Assembly (NCBI GenBank): GCA_011947345.1
Contig: JAAVTG010000554.1
Location: 434,001-498,000, forward strand
DNA length: 64,000 nt
DNA from: Phytophthora quininea
Taxonomy: Eukaryota; Oomycota; Peronosporomycetes; Peronosporales; Peronosporaceae
Reading direction: 5' to 3'
Shown: positions 35,748 to 48,783 of the stretch, piece by piece
How positions within the stretch are numbered: position 1 is the first letter of the stretch
How the letters are laid out: each line of letters starts with the position of its first letter
The notes under the pieces: model-generated
Database searches by the model: none
What the model was told of the DNA's origin: nothing
What the model saw: only the letters and a program-made list of their open reading frames with translations
Translations under genes and position numbers: made by a program

Positions 35748-36874
35748 ATGATCTTTCATTGGCGGAAACGACGTCTTGGTCAAAGTGGCAACGCACTGAA
35801 GAAGCGCGAGAGCAACGAAGCGATGCACGTCAAGCCGAATTTCTTCCGCGCGCGGCGCACGCCCAGCAAGGAGCTGCTTTCCGGCTGGTCGACCGACCAC
35901 GCAGGCGCCGGCGGCAAGTCGTCCATGGGCGTGCTGCTAGACTGGCTGGCGGCGCGCAACAACTATGCGCGCTGGTGCAGTGCCAGCACCAGCAACGAGG
36001 GTCGCAGCGCTGTGGCCGACGAGATCGTGCGGCTGCTGCACGACGCCGGCCTGGTACACCGCACGCCGGCGCAGGTGGTGATTAAGATCTCGGAGCTGGA
36101 GCGCGCCTACCGCGAGGCAGCCGAGCGACTCAACAGCACCAAACGGGAGCTCGAAGCGGCGCAGGGCACGCCTGCCGAGAGGAACCTGCACCGCGTGCTG
36201 GAGCGCCACTGCCGCTATTTCGCACTGCTGCAGCCCATTATGAAGGACAAAGGTGAAGCGTGTGCGCCGCCCAAGACGCGTCCCAAGCTCAGCACCAAGC
36301 GGAGGAACGCGCCGTCGCCGGTCGTCATTGCTGCTGCTCCTGTTGCTGCTCCGCCTACGGTTGAGGCGTCACCAGAGAGACACCGGTCGCCTGTTAGGGC
36401 ACTATCTAGGTCGCCGTCTCCTCGGAGTACGGGGCGCTATCAGCTAAGGGAGCGTCGACCGGCCAGTCCGGTCACCGAGGAGCACTCGTGGGAGTTCGGC
36501 GACGAGTCTCCAAGTGTCATGACTGTCAAGAGCCCACCGAGCCCGCCCACGCCGCCAACACCCCGACGCTTACCGCTCGCCGGAAGAGAAAGACCAGGAC
36601 GAGGGTCACTGAATCCATCTCGGTCGAAGAGGAAGAGCAGCAGGAGCCGCGTCGCGACGACATGCTCGTTGTGCCACGACCACAACCCACGGCGCTGCGG
36701 ACGATCGCGGAGATTGATCTAGAGAAGGCGCGCGTGGAGCTGACGCTGCGCCAGTTGGAAGTGCAGATGGCTCGCGACAAGGCCATCGTCATGCGAGCGA
36801 AGGCACGAGCGGAGCTCTTGGAGCAGGGCGTGTCCAGTCGCGAGATCGACCGCCTCATGCCGCTGGACGTCTGA
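35748..36874 (+). CDS. Putative SANT/Myb-like DNA-binding protein with C-terminal coiled coil
   Basis: Single exon, about 375 residues if one base is added to the C run 36561-36564. Starts at 35748; the ATG at 35823 is also possible. Residues ~60-150 form a helical domain with evenly spaced Trp (LLDWLAARNNYARWC), a conserved-looking GLVHRTPAQVVIKISELERAYREA helix pair and then a long helix; this resembles oomycete SANT-like domains used for DNA binding. A Pro/Ser/Arg-rich linker with RSPSPRS-type repeats follows, then an acidic stretch and a charged C-terminal helix (LRQLEVQMARDKAIVMRAKA) ending SSREIDRL. The domain call rests on pattern only. The frame break separates linker and C-terminal coil. 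Confidence 0.55.
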
Positions 36875-37283
36875 ACCAGTGGCATTTTGAGCCGCTGGAG
36901 ACACAGTTAATGGAGTCCATCAAGTATGAAGTGCCCAAGAAATACTGTTGCTGAGCTGAAACGAATGAGTTGAGCTGTGGAAAAAGTGTCGGCATTCTAT
37001 TGCGAACGATAAATACTCTATGCGAGCCAATTTCGACCATGACTCGAGTTTCTGTAGGCTACGTGCGCGTGTGTGTGTGGCTTTTGGCATTGGTGACTCT
37101 GCGGTCGACTCCGGTGCCTTGATTTGGAAGGTCCGCCCCTTGGATCAGGAGTGGGTGTGGTGCGTTCTTGCGCTTGAAGCGCGTGGCGTCGCGATGCTTG
37201 GGCTATCGACTGCCCTCGTTGGTATACTACTGACGTAGTGTTGCGGAAGCTTGGTGCTTTAAAGTCGTGTCATGTGCGCTTGT
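36875..37283. other. Gap between SANT-like gene and small RVxF gene (convergent)
   Basis: 409 bp between two convergent stops. The only open frame (72 codons) has no features of a gene. Nothing else seen. Confidence 0.4.
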
Positions 37284-37583
37284 TCAGGCTTGCACGGGGA
37301 AGGTGCGCTGCGAGAGCAGCACCATGATTTCGAGCTTGGATACCGGGGAAACGTCGATGGGGCTGCGGTCCACGGTGGCGTCGGCGCTGCCGATGATCTC
37401 GGGCGTCATGGCGAACGACACGCGCTTGCGCTTACGTTGCGGCGGCTTGGCCATCATGTCCTTGCTGACCCAGGCGCAGTCGCGCGGCCGCTCCTGCTTG
37501 GCGTACAGGGCCCGCAGGCACTCCTGGCGGTAGTACTCGGTGAGGCAAGCCTCCATTTCCGAAGCGCAGCGCTTTCCGAGCAT
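37284..37583 (-). CDS. Small basic protein with RVxF-type PP1-docking motif
   Basis: Single exon, 99 residues from the ATG at 37583 (an upstream in-frame extension has no features). The middle reads PQRKRKRVSFAMTPEII: the KRVSF core fits the RVxF motif by which regulators bind protein phosphatase 1, with basic residues before it as is usual. The first half has paired Tyr/Cys/Glu-rich helix segments (EACLTEYYRQECLRAL); the rest is mostly polar. I do not recognise the family. That the motif works as a PP1 docking site is inference; short RVxF matches are common by chance. Coding status is supported by an even, non-repetitive composition and the convergent layout, not by homology. Confidence 0.45.
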   Translation of the reverse strand: MLGKRCASEMEACLTEYYRQECLRALYAKQERPRDCAWVSKDMMAKPPQRKRKRVSFAMTPEIIGSADATVDRSPIDVSPVSKLEIMVLLSQRTFPVQA

Positions 37584-38766
37584 GGTTGATGGCAAGTGGG
37601 ACGGTGGTGGCAAAAGCACAATGAAGCTGTGTGTCGAGCGACAAGCTGCTGCAGTGCCGAGCCCAGCCCACAAGCGGCGACTTGCCAGCCGGAGCAGGTC
37701 TCGTCGCTCGTGGCCTCGCCTTTCCAGGTGGTGGCGCCGAACGTGCTCAACGTTGGGGCCTCATTAGTAACCCCTGCAACGGAATCCCGCCCACGAAAAC
37801 TGCCAGCCGGCAACGGTTTAACTTGGCTACTGTAGCAGTGGCACCGGAGCTGGAACCTTCGAACGGACTGCGAATGAAGCAGTTTAGCCGGAGCGGTCTC
37901 TGCTATTACGCGTGTCATGTTCGTCTGCAAATTGCCCTGCCTCGCATGTTTGTAATAAGACCCGGGGATGGATATGCACGCTCGCCTGGAACGCAGGAAC
38001 TCCCCAAGGTGAAAATCCGCTGGCACGACCCAAACGCAGTGGCCAGCACCCACGGGCTCCATTCGCGACAGCCCAGCACGAAGGCAGCAACCCCTACATG
38101 TCGACGCTGTTTGCCGCCTTCGAGTTCTGTTCCGCTGGTTCGCCCCGGGCGCCACAAACGTTCTTTGTTCAGGCTGGTCTTGACCGTATCGACCGTAACG
38201 ACTCGGCAGTTTTCCTGCATAAGCTGGCGTGGAACTGCATAAGTTTCGTTACCGCTATAATAAGCTAGGTGTCCGGAGCGACCAAATGCTTCCGAGCAGC
38301 GCGTATGGAACCGCCATCCCAGTGTCTGAAGGTCGGGGGCCACGTGGGTGAAACCTGCTTGACCTGCTCCGAGCAAGTTGTCGGCGATGGTCACGTGGCA
38401 GATTGGCGCAGCCTACAGCTCTTTCTCGGCGATCCCGAGTCGAGTTTTCGTACAGCAAAAAGAGAGCGAGATGACTTCGCCAGCACCAGAAGGCTGCACC
38501 GAAAAATGTACCAGTACTTTGGGAAGTCGTCGCGAGTGGCAAAGACCAAGCTGATCACCTCAGTGTCGCGAAAGCCTCGTGTACCGATCTTCCGCTTGCG
38601 AGGCGCAAATGACTTTTGAAAAATTGGGGCTCGATTATCGCGCTCTTGCCTGGCGATGATGATCTGTCTACAATCACCCACAGTGCTATAGTACTCGACC
38701 GCGTCAATTGACGGTCTTTGCTACTGAAGTTTCGTTGCTCCTCTGCTTTGCTCGGAGAGGAGCGGG
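37584..38766. other. 1.2 kb without convincing genes
   Basis: Overlapping open frames on both strands up to 233 codons, mutually exclusive and without motifs. The best candidate is a plus-strand frame from the ATG at 38305 to 38619 (104 codons; a CLTC motif and a basic C-terminal half), but nothing supports it beyond being open. Confidence 0.4.
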
Positions 38767-41500
38767 CTAAAACTCCCGCAAATGGCCAAGTAGCCATCCC
38801 ATAGCTGGCAGCACCAGCTGCTCCATGAGCACGCGTAGGAGCTCGGCAGTGCGCGGATAAGGAAGCAGAGCAAACACCGCGCGATGTGGGGCGAATAACG
38901 TGTAGGCCACCCAATCTCGCTGCTGGCCTGGGACGATCGGGTAGTAGTCTCCAAAGTTGCTGCAGAGCACTCCGGCCACGAAGAAATTGCCGGTCGTGGT
39001 GTACAGCGTCTTGGCCCCACGATGCAGCACCCGCTTCAACGAGGTCACTCTGGCAACACGAAGTTGAGTTTTCCCCTGCTCAAGCTGACACGGAAGTGCC
39101 TCACCGTCAGCTGGGCAAGTCAAGTGTGCTGGGGACAATACATTTCTGAGCGACACCGACTTTGATACGGTTTCGGTGTTGTCGAACGAGGATGGTAGCG
39201 ACGATGGGGACATTACGAGCGTGTCGTTCACCCGCACGTCGCGCGCCGGCTTCTGCAGACTCGCCTTCCAAACTTGCGCACCATCCCAGCATAAAGCTGA
39301 GCGCGCATCCGTCTCGAAGGCGTCCGGAGGAAGATAATACACGAGGTGGTCGTCCGTGAGCTGCAGCGCCTCCACAAGTCCCACGTGCTCCTAAAGTTAC
39401 ACACGTCACAGATGTTGGTCACACGTCACACATTTCAACAATTGCACCTTCAAAAGCGATCCTGGCCGCTGTGCAGGTAAAGGGGCAAGCGTTGGTCATA
39501 TTCATCAAAACTCCATCATTATCGGCACGTACCTCCCAGCTCTCGAGCTCCACCATGACGAACTCCGTGAGGTCGTCCCGTAAACTCTCGTGCGGGATGT
39601 AGTAGACCGGCGCGAAGACCGCATTGCCATCTGCGTCGACCGATAGCACCGAGTCTCCGATGGCCACGTCACCAAGACGCTTCGTTTTGCCTCCAGGGAC
39701 GACCACGGGGGCCGACTCGGGGAAGCAACTCGCTGTCATGTGAAAAGGATCAATTGGAAGCTCAAGGTTTCAAAGGAATATGTGGGAAGCCGCACGTACT
39801 GGTGTCGACGATGGTGTATGGCAGTGCGTCGCTGCAATGAGGCCCAGTCTTCCCCGTGACGCAGAGGCAATTGCCACCTTGCACGCACACGCCTTGGCCT
39901 GAGCAGATCGAGCCGCCAGTCTCGCAAAGCACTACAAAGCCAGCACAAACAGACAGAGTTATTGGTCATCGTGATGCTTCGACTGCACCAAACATTGTTC
40001 GCACTTCCGTCGCTGCTCCGGAACACGTTGTTGACTTTCTGAGTGCCCACATTGCCCGCAATGAGGAAAAGCGCTGGCACGACCGTGTCGTTCTGGTAAC
40101 GCGCAGTGGGGTCTGTCTTGCACAGTCCACAGCCGTCCGGGTAGATCGTCTTGGTGATCATGGAGTTGTTGAGCAGCACCTTCCGCTGGACAGGGACATC
40201 GGGCAATGTCGTGGACGGATCACAAACTGGAATGAGCTGGTTAGCAAGGCTGATGGTGCCCTCTTCATTCGTGCAGGACTCGTGGCAGTAGTACGCGCGA
40301 TTAACTTGGCGATGGAATGGCACGAGCGTGTGGCCCCATTTGCCCATACACACTTTCGTGTTGCTCTGCGTCAACATACTCCACTCGGCCGTCGAGATAC
40401 CTGTCGAGTTGGAGCTTGCTTCCTCCCACACAATGCCGTCGCGAGTATACCAAACATCCGAGAACGGAAACATTTTCTCGATGCCAGTGCCGACGATGCC
40501 GCCGCCAATGACCCAAAGTCTTGGTCCGAGCTGCACGTCTCCGTTCGTCCTTGAATCAAACGACACGAGAGAAAACCAAGCTCGCGCTTCCCAAGGTGCA
40601 GCCTCCATCAACTGCTTCCAGTTCCCGTCCGAGTCCATCCGCCAAACATCACGAAGACTTGTGTCTCTCCACCCGCCCATTAAAAGATGAATTCTTTCCT
40701 GGATACGTCGCCTAATGTTGCATTGATAGTCTCGTGGGCGGCGCAGGCATGAGCAGCTCGTGGGGTCCAAGGTATATTACTTTGCTGCGTCCATGGCCCA
40801 GCGAGAACTGACGGAGTGGACCAAACTTCGTTGTTCATCGGACTACCACCGAGCACCCACAGCTTACTGTTAAAAACCACAGAGCAATGGTATCCTCTTC
40901 CTTGCCAGGGTACAGTGGCGGTGGATTGGGTCCAGGACGCTGTCAAAGATCGACCGTGCAATTAGTTTCCAGGACATCACCTGAGGTTTGTTGCAGCTCA
41001 CCTCCATCAGCAGTCACCCAGATATCTGTTGCTGGTTCCGGCGAAAACCCTCCGAGCATAGTGAGACGCTCGACGCTGTCGCTCGAGTCTTTGAAAGCGA
41101 TCAAGGAGTGACCGAAGCGTCGACGGAACGGAGCTTCGTCCAGCACATCCGTCCACTCGACTCCGTCAGACGACGAAATCACATCCGAGCGACTTTGTGT
41201 GTACTCCAAGCGCTTCGTGTAGTAGGAAGCGGACACACCACCGACGATCCAGATCTTGTCGGCGAATGCAGCCGCCGCGTGTGCTGGGAGCGAGTTTGTT
41301 AGATTTATTTAATGGTATCAACGGTCGACAAGCTTACAGTCTCGCGAAAAGGTCAGGTCTGAGAGCAACGACCACCGCGAAATGGCACCTTGTTCTGACG
41401 CGGTTGCATTGCACGCGAGCGTTGTAGTGGTGGCGGTGCTTGCTACGTTGCACGTTAAAGCAGCAAGCAGGACCGCGAGTAGACCCCATCGAGATTTCAT
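38767..41500 (-). CDS. Secreted Kelch-EGF-Hint (hedgehog/intein-type) protein
   Basis: Six exons: 41338-41500, 41002-41283, 40005-40939, 39800-39931, 39533-39732, 38767-39390; all phases agree once one base is added to the T run 40694-40696. About 778 residues. A signal peptide (KSRWGLLAVLLAALTCNVAS) is followed by Kelch repeats with GG pairs (IWIVGGVSAS, LTMLGGFSPE, LWVLGGSPMN, LLMGGWRDTS, LWVIGGGIVG). Exon 4 alone encodes an EGF-like module with six cysteines (LCETGG to GPHCSDA). The Hint domain starts at SCFPESAP with VAIGDSVLSVD; the TxxH of the active site is present in LTDDHLVYY, and FFVAGVLCSNFGDY is near its end. Hint domains cleave themselves at the leading Cys, as in hedgehog. Self-processing and an extracellular role are inferred. 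It starts 57 bp from the CNNM stop. Confidence 0.82.
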
Positions 41501-41556
41501 CGATGCTGTTTGGAATGAGCAGACGCGCCGCTTGAGAAGATGAACTTCGTGTTTCA

Positions 41557-43260
<1,704 letters not shown>

Positions 43261-43394
43261 GGGTGCTGAATATGATGCTATGTTGAACTGGGCTGAAAGC
43301 TGACGTTGCCTTCCTCAACTATTTGCGGCATCAATCAACAATGCCGTTGACTAGCAAAGGTGTGGATATCAATAGCAAAAAGAATACGATTCGA

Positions 43395-44798
43395 TCATGT
43401 TATGGTTTTGTCGACAAGAGCGTTTTCGATGCGCTTTTGGTGCACGCGCATGTTCTGTGCAGTGTAGACGATCAAAAAGTTGGTGAGCGTTTGAAGATCC
43501 TCGGGGCTGTACATCCTTTCGGCGTCTTTGTCGAGCGTAATGAGTCGGCAAAACTGCTGCTGCGTCGAGTTTGGTGAAGTGGACGATCGCTTTGTGATCG
43601 CATAGCCTCGGATGAAGTACGTCAGGCCACGGCGCAGCTTGTTCTTGACCTGTGCGGGTGCGACTCTCGTGGTCCAGAGCACAATGTCGCGATCCTTCTC
43701 CACAATGCGCCGCATCACTTGCTTCATCCTCACGTCTGCATGGGCGTTGTTGGAAGACATTTCTTTCGTAAAGTCTTCGATGATCGTGTAAGGCTCCTCC
43801 AGGTCCTATCAATTCATCAGCAAAGCAAGTTAGGACGGTGACGATGCAGTACAAACTGTTAGCGCACCTTCGCCATCTTCTCGTATACATTTCCGTTCCC
43901 AATGTGCTTCTTGACGCCTTTGAAATGATCCCACGTAGCTTCAGCCGTGTCGAGTACGCCAAACGGCAGCTCCTTCTGCATGAAGAGCTCGAGGCTGTTG
44001 CCATTTACACCTTCGCGCAAGTGCACATCAGCACGTGACAGTGGCAGCTCGGCTAACCCACTGGACTCGAACACTGTGTCGATATCGCGGTAGGAAGCGT
44101 CAAGGCTGCGCAAGAGCCCTTCAAACTCGCCGATATCTCCGTTGAAGGCTAGTACAGGGACAATTTGAGACTCCGCACAGGCTGCACTCAATAAGGATGA
44201 GCACTCTGTGACCTGCAACAAACGTTGTCAGCATCAGTGGCGATAAAACCATTGCTTGGGGAGTATCGTACCAATTGGTGTGTGCGCTTCTGCAGCAACA
44301 TTGTGAGGCTGTCGGCCACTCTTTGCTGACGTTCAGTCGCCAGCTTTAAGCGAGCGTTGTAGCGCTCTGCTGCTTCACGCCGAAGTCGCTGTCGTTCTGC
44401 CAGTTCTTGCCACAAATTCGCGACTTGAGACTGAGCTTTGCTGGCAACTAGAGCGCTCTGCAACGGAGCCTCTTCCCGCTCTTCAGCTCCTCCAAATGAA
44501 GCTGCAGGTTGGCCAATTGGTCGCGCAAGTCGGCGATTTCTCGAGTGCGCTGCTTGCGAGCTCGGTTGGGGTCTCCATAGACACCTGCGCTACGCAGCAG
44601 CCGCTTCCTCTCGTTGGCCTGCTTTCGTTTCTTCTCTGCTGTCGAGGTTTGCACCTTGGAATCACAATCGTCCAAGCATTCCACAAGTTGCTGTGGTGAA
44701 TGCCACTTACTGTCTACTTCGTCAAAGTCGTAGTCTTCCAAGACCGACAGAGCCGCTTCGAAGGCCTTCTCGTCAGCGTCCTCGAGGAGAAACGCCAT
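43395..44798 (-). CDS. bZIP-like/START-like gene 9, dispersed copy of the 1-14 kb family
   Basis: Same three-exon plan as the array: 44272-44798, 43868-44212, 43395-43805; introns 59 and 62 nt, phase 0. N-terminus MAFLLEDADEKAFEAAL; basic/zipper block LLRSAGVYGDPNRARKQR, then LRDQLANLQLHL; second coil AERYNARLKLATER. Exon 2: HFKGVKKHIGNGNVYEKMAK. Exon 3: TIIEDFTKEMSSNNAHAD, RIVEKDRDIVLW and AQNMRVHQKRIENALVD, nearest by eye to gene 3. Exon 1 breaks at the C run 44475-44477; one extra base gives 528 nt and a continuous coil. It lies about 30 kb from the array, in the same orientation, between the CNNM and SLC44 genes, so it is probably a transposed duplicate. Confidence 0.75.
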
Positions 44799-44985
44799 CC
44801 GCTTCAGCCACCGCTGCTTCCCTTGGGCTTTGCCGTGAATGGAACTGCAGCCTCATATGTTGTTTAGATCAAAGGCAATGGCACTCGAATGCTCGAGTCT
44901 TTTATGAATATTATCGGCTTGATCTCGCACACGCACAGGAGACTTACGTCTCGATATCTTTTGCTACGGTAGGTTGCTAGCCAGG

Positions 44986-46553
44986 CTACACGTAGTAGTA
45001 GCCAGCCTGCACCATGATCTCGGGGTACAGGTTGTGCCATTCCTGCACCAGCGGCGCGTACAGCACCGGGTGCGAGCGCTGGAACGAGACTGGGTCCTCG
45101 GCGAAGCAGACGAAAATCGTAGCAACCGAGCTGTCGATGACAGCAAGCGGCGTGACGGCAACACCGATGCCCACCACCAGACCAAGGATCGCCAAGGTCG
45201 CTGTGCTGTTTTGGAACGAGACGACGTCGGTCAGCTCGGCGATCAACGCTCCAACACCAGCGCAGATCAGACCTATGGACAGCCAACCGCAAGCGCAATT
45301 AGCTCACATTACAGGCGATCAGAAACGAGTTTAAACGTACCAACACCAAGAGCAGCGAATCCCAGCACGTTGCCGATCAGATCGTCGTTGATAATAGCGT
45401 CGAAACCTCGCTGGTGGAAGAGCTGGAACACCGCCTTGCCCGCCTGAGTGAACTTGTAGCCGTAGATGCCAACGTACACGTATGCCCAGCGGTTAAAGTA
45501 CTCCATGATCGACTGCAGACAGCCCAAAATGCACTCGGCAAAGCATGCCAAAGCGCTTCCATCCTCACGACCGCTTTGCGCCAACTGCACAGCACAGTTA
45601 GACACCCATACGACACTAAACTTGTCAACAAACTCAATATTCTTACCGCACGAAGCGCCTGCAGGAACGCGACGATCAGTGAACCAAAGCAGATCGAGCC
45701 GAACGACGTGGTGGTGCTGCGCTTGAGCGAGGCACCGGTGGCGCCTGCCGATTCGGTGCTGTACCAGAACGTAGCCACAGTGCCGGCAACCGTGCAGTGC
45801 GCGACGTTCTTGAACACTTGAAGACCCCAGTAGAACGACAGCAGCAGGAAAAAGTAGGCCACATACGACCCGCTCGACTGCTTGTACGTCGATGTAGTAG
45901 AGTTGGAGTTGTTGTATCGTCATCCGCGATCTTGTTGGCGACGCCCAGCAGCGCCATCGCCCAGATCAGCACCCACACGATCTGCACGACGGTAAACACG
46001 ACCGATACAATGTACGTGGACCAGTGCTTGGCAATGGCCGCCTCCGCCACCCGCAAGTTGGCCACCGCGAATGGGATGCGGTGCTGCACGAGTCTGGCGT
46101 AGCACAAGTTCAAGAGCGCAATAATCACGCCAATAATGGCGATGAAGATGTTGCCGATGGCAAATCCGTAGGCCGCGAAGGCGACGGCAACGCCCACGTT
46201 GAACCAGAGCACGAACAGGATCATGACGCGCGTGGGCGACGATGAGCTTCACCATGAGCAGGGCCACGACCATGGAGAACACGGCCATGCCCACCGCAAT
46301 CGCCACCACTACTTTGGTGTCGTCTCCCGAGAGCAAATCGCTCGAGTTGTTGTCCGGGTCGGTAACTGTCTTGACGCCCCACAGGGCCATGAGGGCCACG
46401 ATGGCGCCCACATTGAGCAGGAACAGGATGGCGAACGGCCAGTCCTGGCAAGCAGCTTTTGGTGCGTCTCTGGGCTCGCTGCAGCAGGTAAAACAGCAAA
46501 AAAAAATAACATTAGGAATTGTTACAGCTGGCCATTGTCATATTGTACCACAT
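44986..46553 (-). CDS. Choline-transporter-like membrane protein (SLC44/CTL, Pns1-like)
   Basis: Four exons: 46526-46553, 45647-46478, 45341-45584, 44986-45272. About ten hydrophobic helices. Family marks: CQDWPFAILFLLNV at the first helix, FLLLSFYWGLQVFKNVAHCTVAGTVATFWY, SIMEYFNRWAYVYVGIYG and the C-terminal region with FVCFAEDP. These match the SLC44 order (NRNAYIMIAIYG-type box). The family transports choline or related cations, though activity outside animals is unproven. Three indels must be assumed in exon 2: one base lost in the T run 46457-46460, a small indel near 46229, and one base lost near 45925. The tiny first exon (MWYNMTMAS or the ATG at 46541) is set by splice phase and so is less certain. 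Confidence 0.75.
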
Positions 46554-46869
46554 ACGGCTTGATCGGATTCACTTCTGGAGCGCTCTGCGCGTGCACTTCT
46601 CCATGTCTACAGGGCCAGTAGATGTTAGTGAACGGAGTGAGCGTTAACAGATCCCGTGCTCGTACGCGTTGAACATGCTTCTCCAGCCAGTTCACAACGG
46701 TCGCTCCTGTGCTCTTCCTGCTTTTCTGGAAGTGGTGCGTACCCGTAACCTGAACATTGACTGTTACTACCACCGGATGCAGTGCGGGACATGCAACGTA
46801 CCACCAATGCCACATCGTTCCATCCCGAAAATCCAACCTGCCAAATTCCTGCGACACAAGTGCAAAGTG
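46554..46869. promoter_or_regulatory. SLC44/BRAP2 divergent promoter region
   Basis: 316 bp between the assigned starts. An in-frame plus-strand ATG at 46675 would lengthen BRAP2 by 65 residues; the extra sequence is not BRAP2-like, so I treat it as leader. Confidence 0.35.
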
Positions 46870-48674
46870 ATGTTCCAGATCCGCGTGGAAGCCGCCGACG
46901 AGGACGAGGCCAAGACGGAGGAGCCGCTGGACGCCATCTTCCTGGCCGGCAACCCGCAGGTGCGCGTGACCACCGGCAAGCTGCGCTTCTACCGCGCCGA
47001 CAAGCCCTACTCGGCGTCCAGTGGCAGCAGCCAGCAGCTCCCCATGAACGCAGCGCTCTGGTCTGCGTCGTGACTGTGCCGTCCCACATGTCGCCCGTGG
47101 AGATTTTGGAGTTCCTGGCCAGCTACAGAGAAGACATTGCGCTCGTGCGCATCCTCAAGGACTCAGAGAGATGCAACTGCATGGCGCTAATGCAGTTCCA
47201 CGCGCAGGAGAGGGCCGACCAATTCTTCTGGTACTGCTGGAAACATGTTACAGTACACAGTATGTTATATTGCTGACGTTTATGTATTGTTACTTTTTCA
47301 GGACCATAATGGCAAGTACTTCAACTCGATCGAGCAGGAACGCTGCAAGATTGTGTTTGTGAGAAGCATCGAGTTCGACCAAGTGCTGGACGGAGACCAC
47401 CCGGGCAACGAACTGGAAGAGAAGCATGCAGATGAAGACGACGAAGAGCCAAAGAGCCCAAAATCGGAGAGAAGAGCGAGTAGTGCGCAGATGAGGAAGT
47501 TGTTCCCTTCGCCGCCAAAGGGCATGACGGAGATCCCGACGTGTGCAGTGTGTCTCGATCGGTTGGACGCATCAGCGTCGGGTATTCTGACGACGTTGTG
47601 CAACCACTCTTTCCATTGTGATTGTCTGTTCCGGTGGGAAGGATCGAGCTGCCCAGTGTGTCGATATAGTCACGGAGATATTGGCTCGTCCTGTGAAGTG
47701 TGCGGCTCGACGGAGCACTTGTGGATCTGCTTGATCTGTGGCCATGTGGGCTGCGGTCGCTACACTGGAGAACACGCAAAGAGCATTACCAGGACACGCT
47801 GCATACGTACTCGCTGGAGTTAGAGACCCAGCGTGTGTGGGACTATGCAGGCGACGGATATGTCCACCGGCTGATTCTGAACAAACAAGACGGCAAGTTC
47901 GTGGAGTTTCCGAGCCCAAACACGTCGAGTGGTGAGCGGTCTCAGACACCGCCTACGACCACCGCTGAAGACGAAGAGATGGAGCACAGCAAGCTCGAGA
48001 AGCTGGCAGTCGAGTACAATTTTCTTCTCAAAAGGTGGGTTTTGTATCTCTGCGCATGCTCTAGGCAATCTCTGACGTTGGTGTTGTGGGCGTGCTAGTC
48101 AATTAGAGGAACAGCGTTTGTACTATGAGCGACTGCTGGCACGCGTCGAAGAAGGTGAGAGCCGGCAGCTTCTGAATGCACACGAGCACGAGCGAAAGCA
48201 ACTCAAGAAGGCGAACACAACTCTGGCGGAGAAGGCTAAGAAACTGGAGGAAGAACTGACGTTTGTCAGGTAAGTGGACAGGCGACAACATGGCATGGCA
48301 TTGAATCTGACGTGGCTGGTGCTGTGATCTCCGTAGAGAGCTGAACAAGTCGTTGATTGAGAACCAAAAGCAGTGGAAGGAGCGGGTTCGAGTACTCGAA
48401 GAGGAGAAGGTCAAGATGCAGCAGGAGACAGCGATGCACATTGGAGACTTGGAGGGCCAAGTTCGCGACCTCATGTTTTACTTGGACACGCAGACCAAGG
48501 TCGAGCAGAGTGCCCATCGCGAGGACATTATGGTACGCTTGTCACGCCCGCGATTGTAAACGTGATGCTGATCTTGTTTTGTAGGGAGGCACGATACAGA
48601 TCGAATCGAAAGCTGCACCCCAGCAAAACTCGTCAACGACATCCACTCGACGTAAGGGCAAAGGCAGGAGATAG
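46870..48674 (+). CDS. BRAP2: BRAP2-type RING E3 ubiquitin ligase
   Basis: Exons 46870-47246, 47302-48034, 48099-48269, 48337-48532, 48585-48674. Order: N-terminal RRM-like part with VTVPSHMSPVEILEFLASY; RING finger (CAVCLDRLD, TTLCNHSFHCDCL, CPVCRY); UBP zinc finger (CEVCG, LWICLICGHVGCGRY, HTYSLELETQRVWDYAGD); then a coiled coil and RDLMFYLDTQTK before a Lys/Arg-rich end. Every block aligns in order with human BRAP. The animal protein binds ubiquitin and restrains Ras-MAPK signalling at the KSR scaffold; that role here is inference. One base is missing in the A run 47778-47780 (after GEHAK) and one near 47051. Start at 46870 (MFQIRVEAADED) matches the family; it is divergent from the SLC44 gene. 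Confidence 0.87.
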
Positions 48675-48783
48675 AGAGCACTCATGTTAACCGTAGAATT
48701 GATCGCAAAACCTGGCGAGCCCTCCGACGCTTGTAGCGCTTGTTTCCCAAAGCCGACGCATCTCTGACACCACTCGCTTCATC

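Noticed and set aside
35560..35796. Minus-strand frame upstream of the Fanzor remnant
   Set aside because: No ATG start and no TnpB-like motif; it also covers the start of the SANT-like gene.
38305..38619. 104-codon plus-strand frame with a CxxC motif
   Set aside because: Open by chance is likely: several equally long frames overlap it and no family or neighbour supports it.
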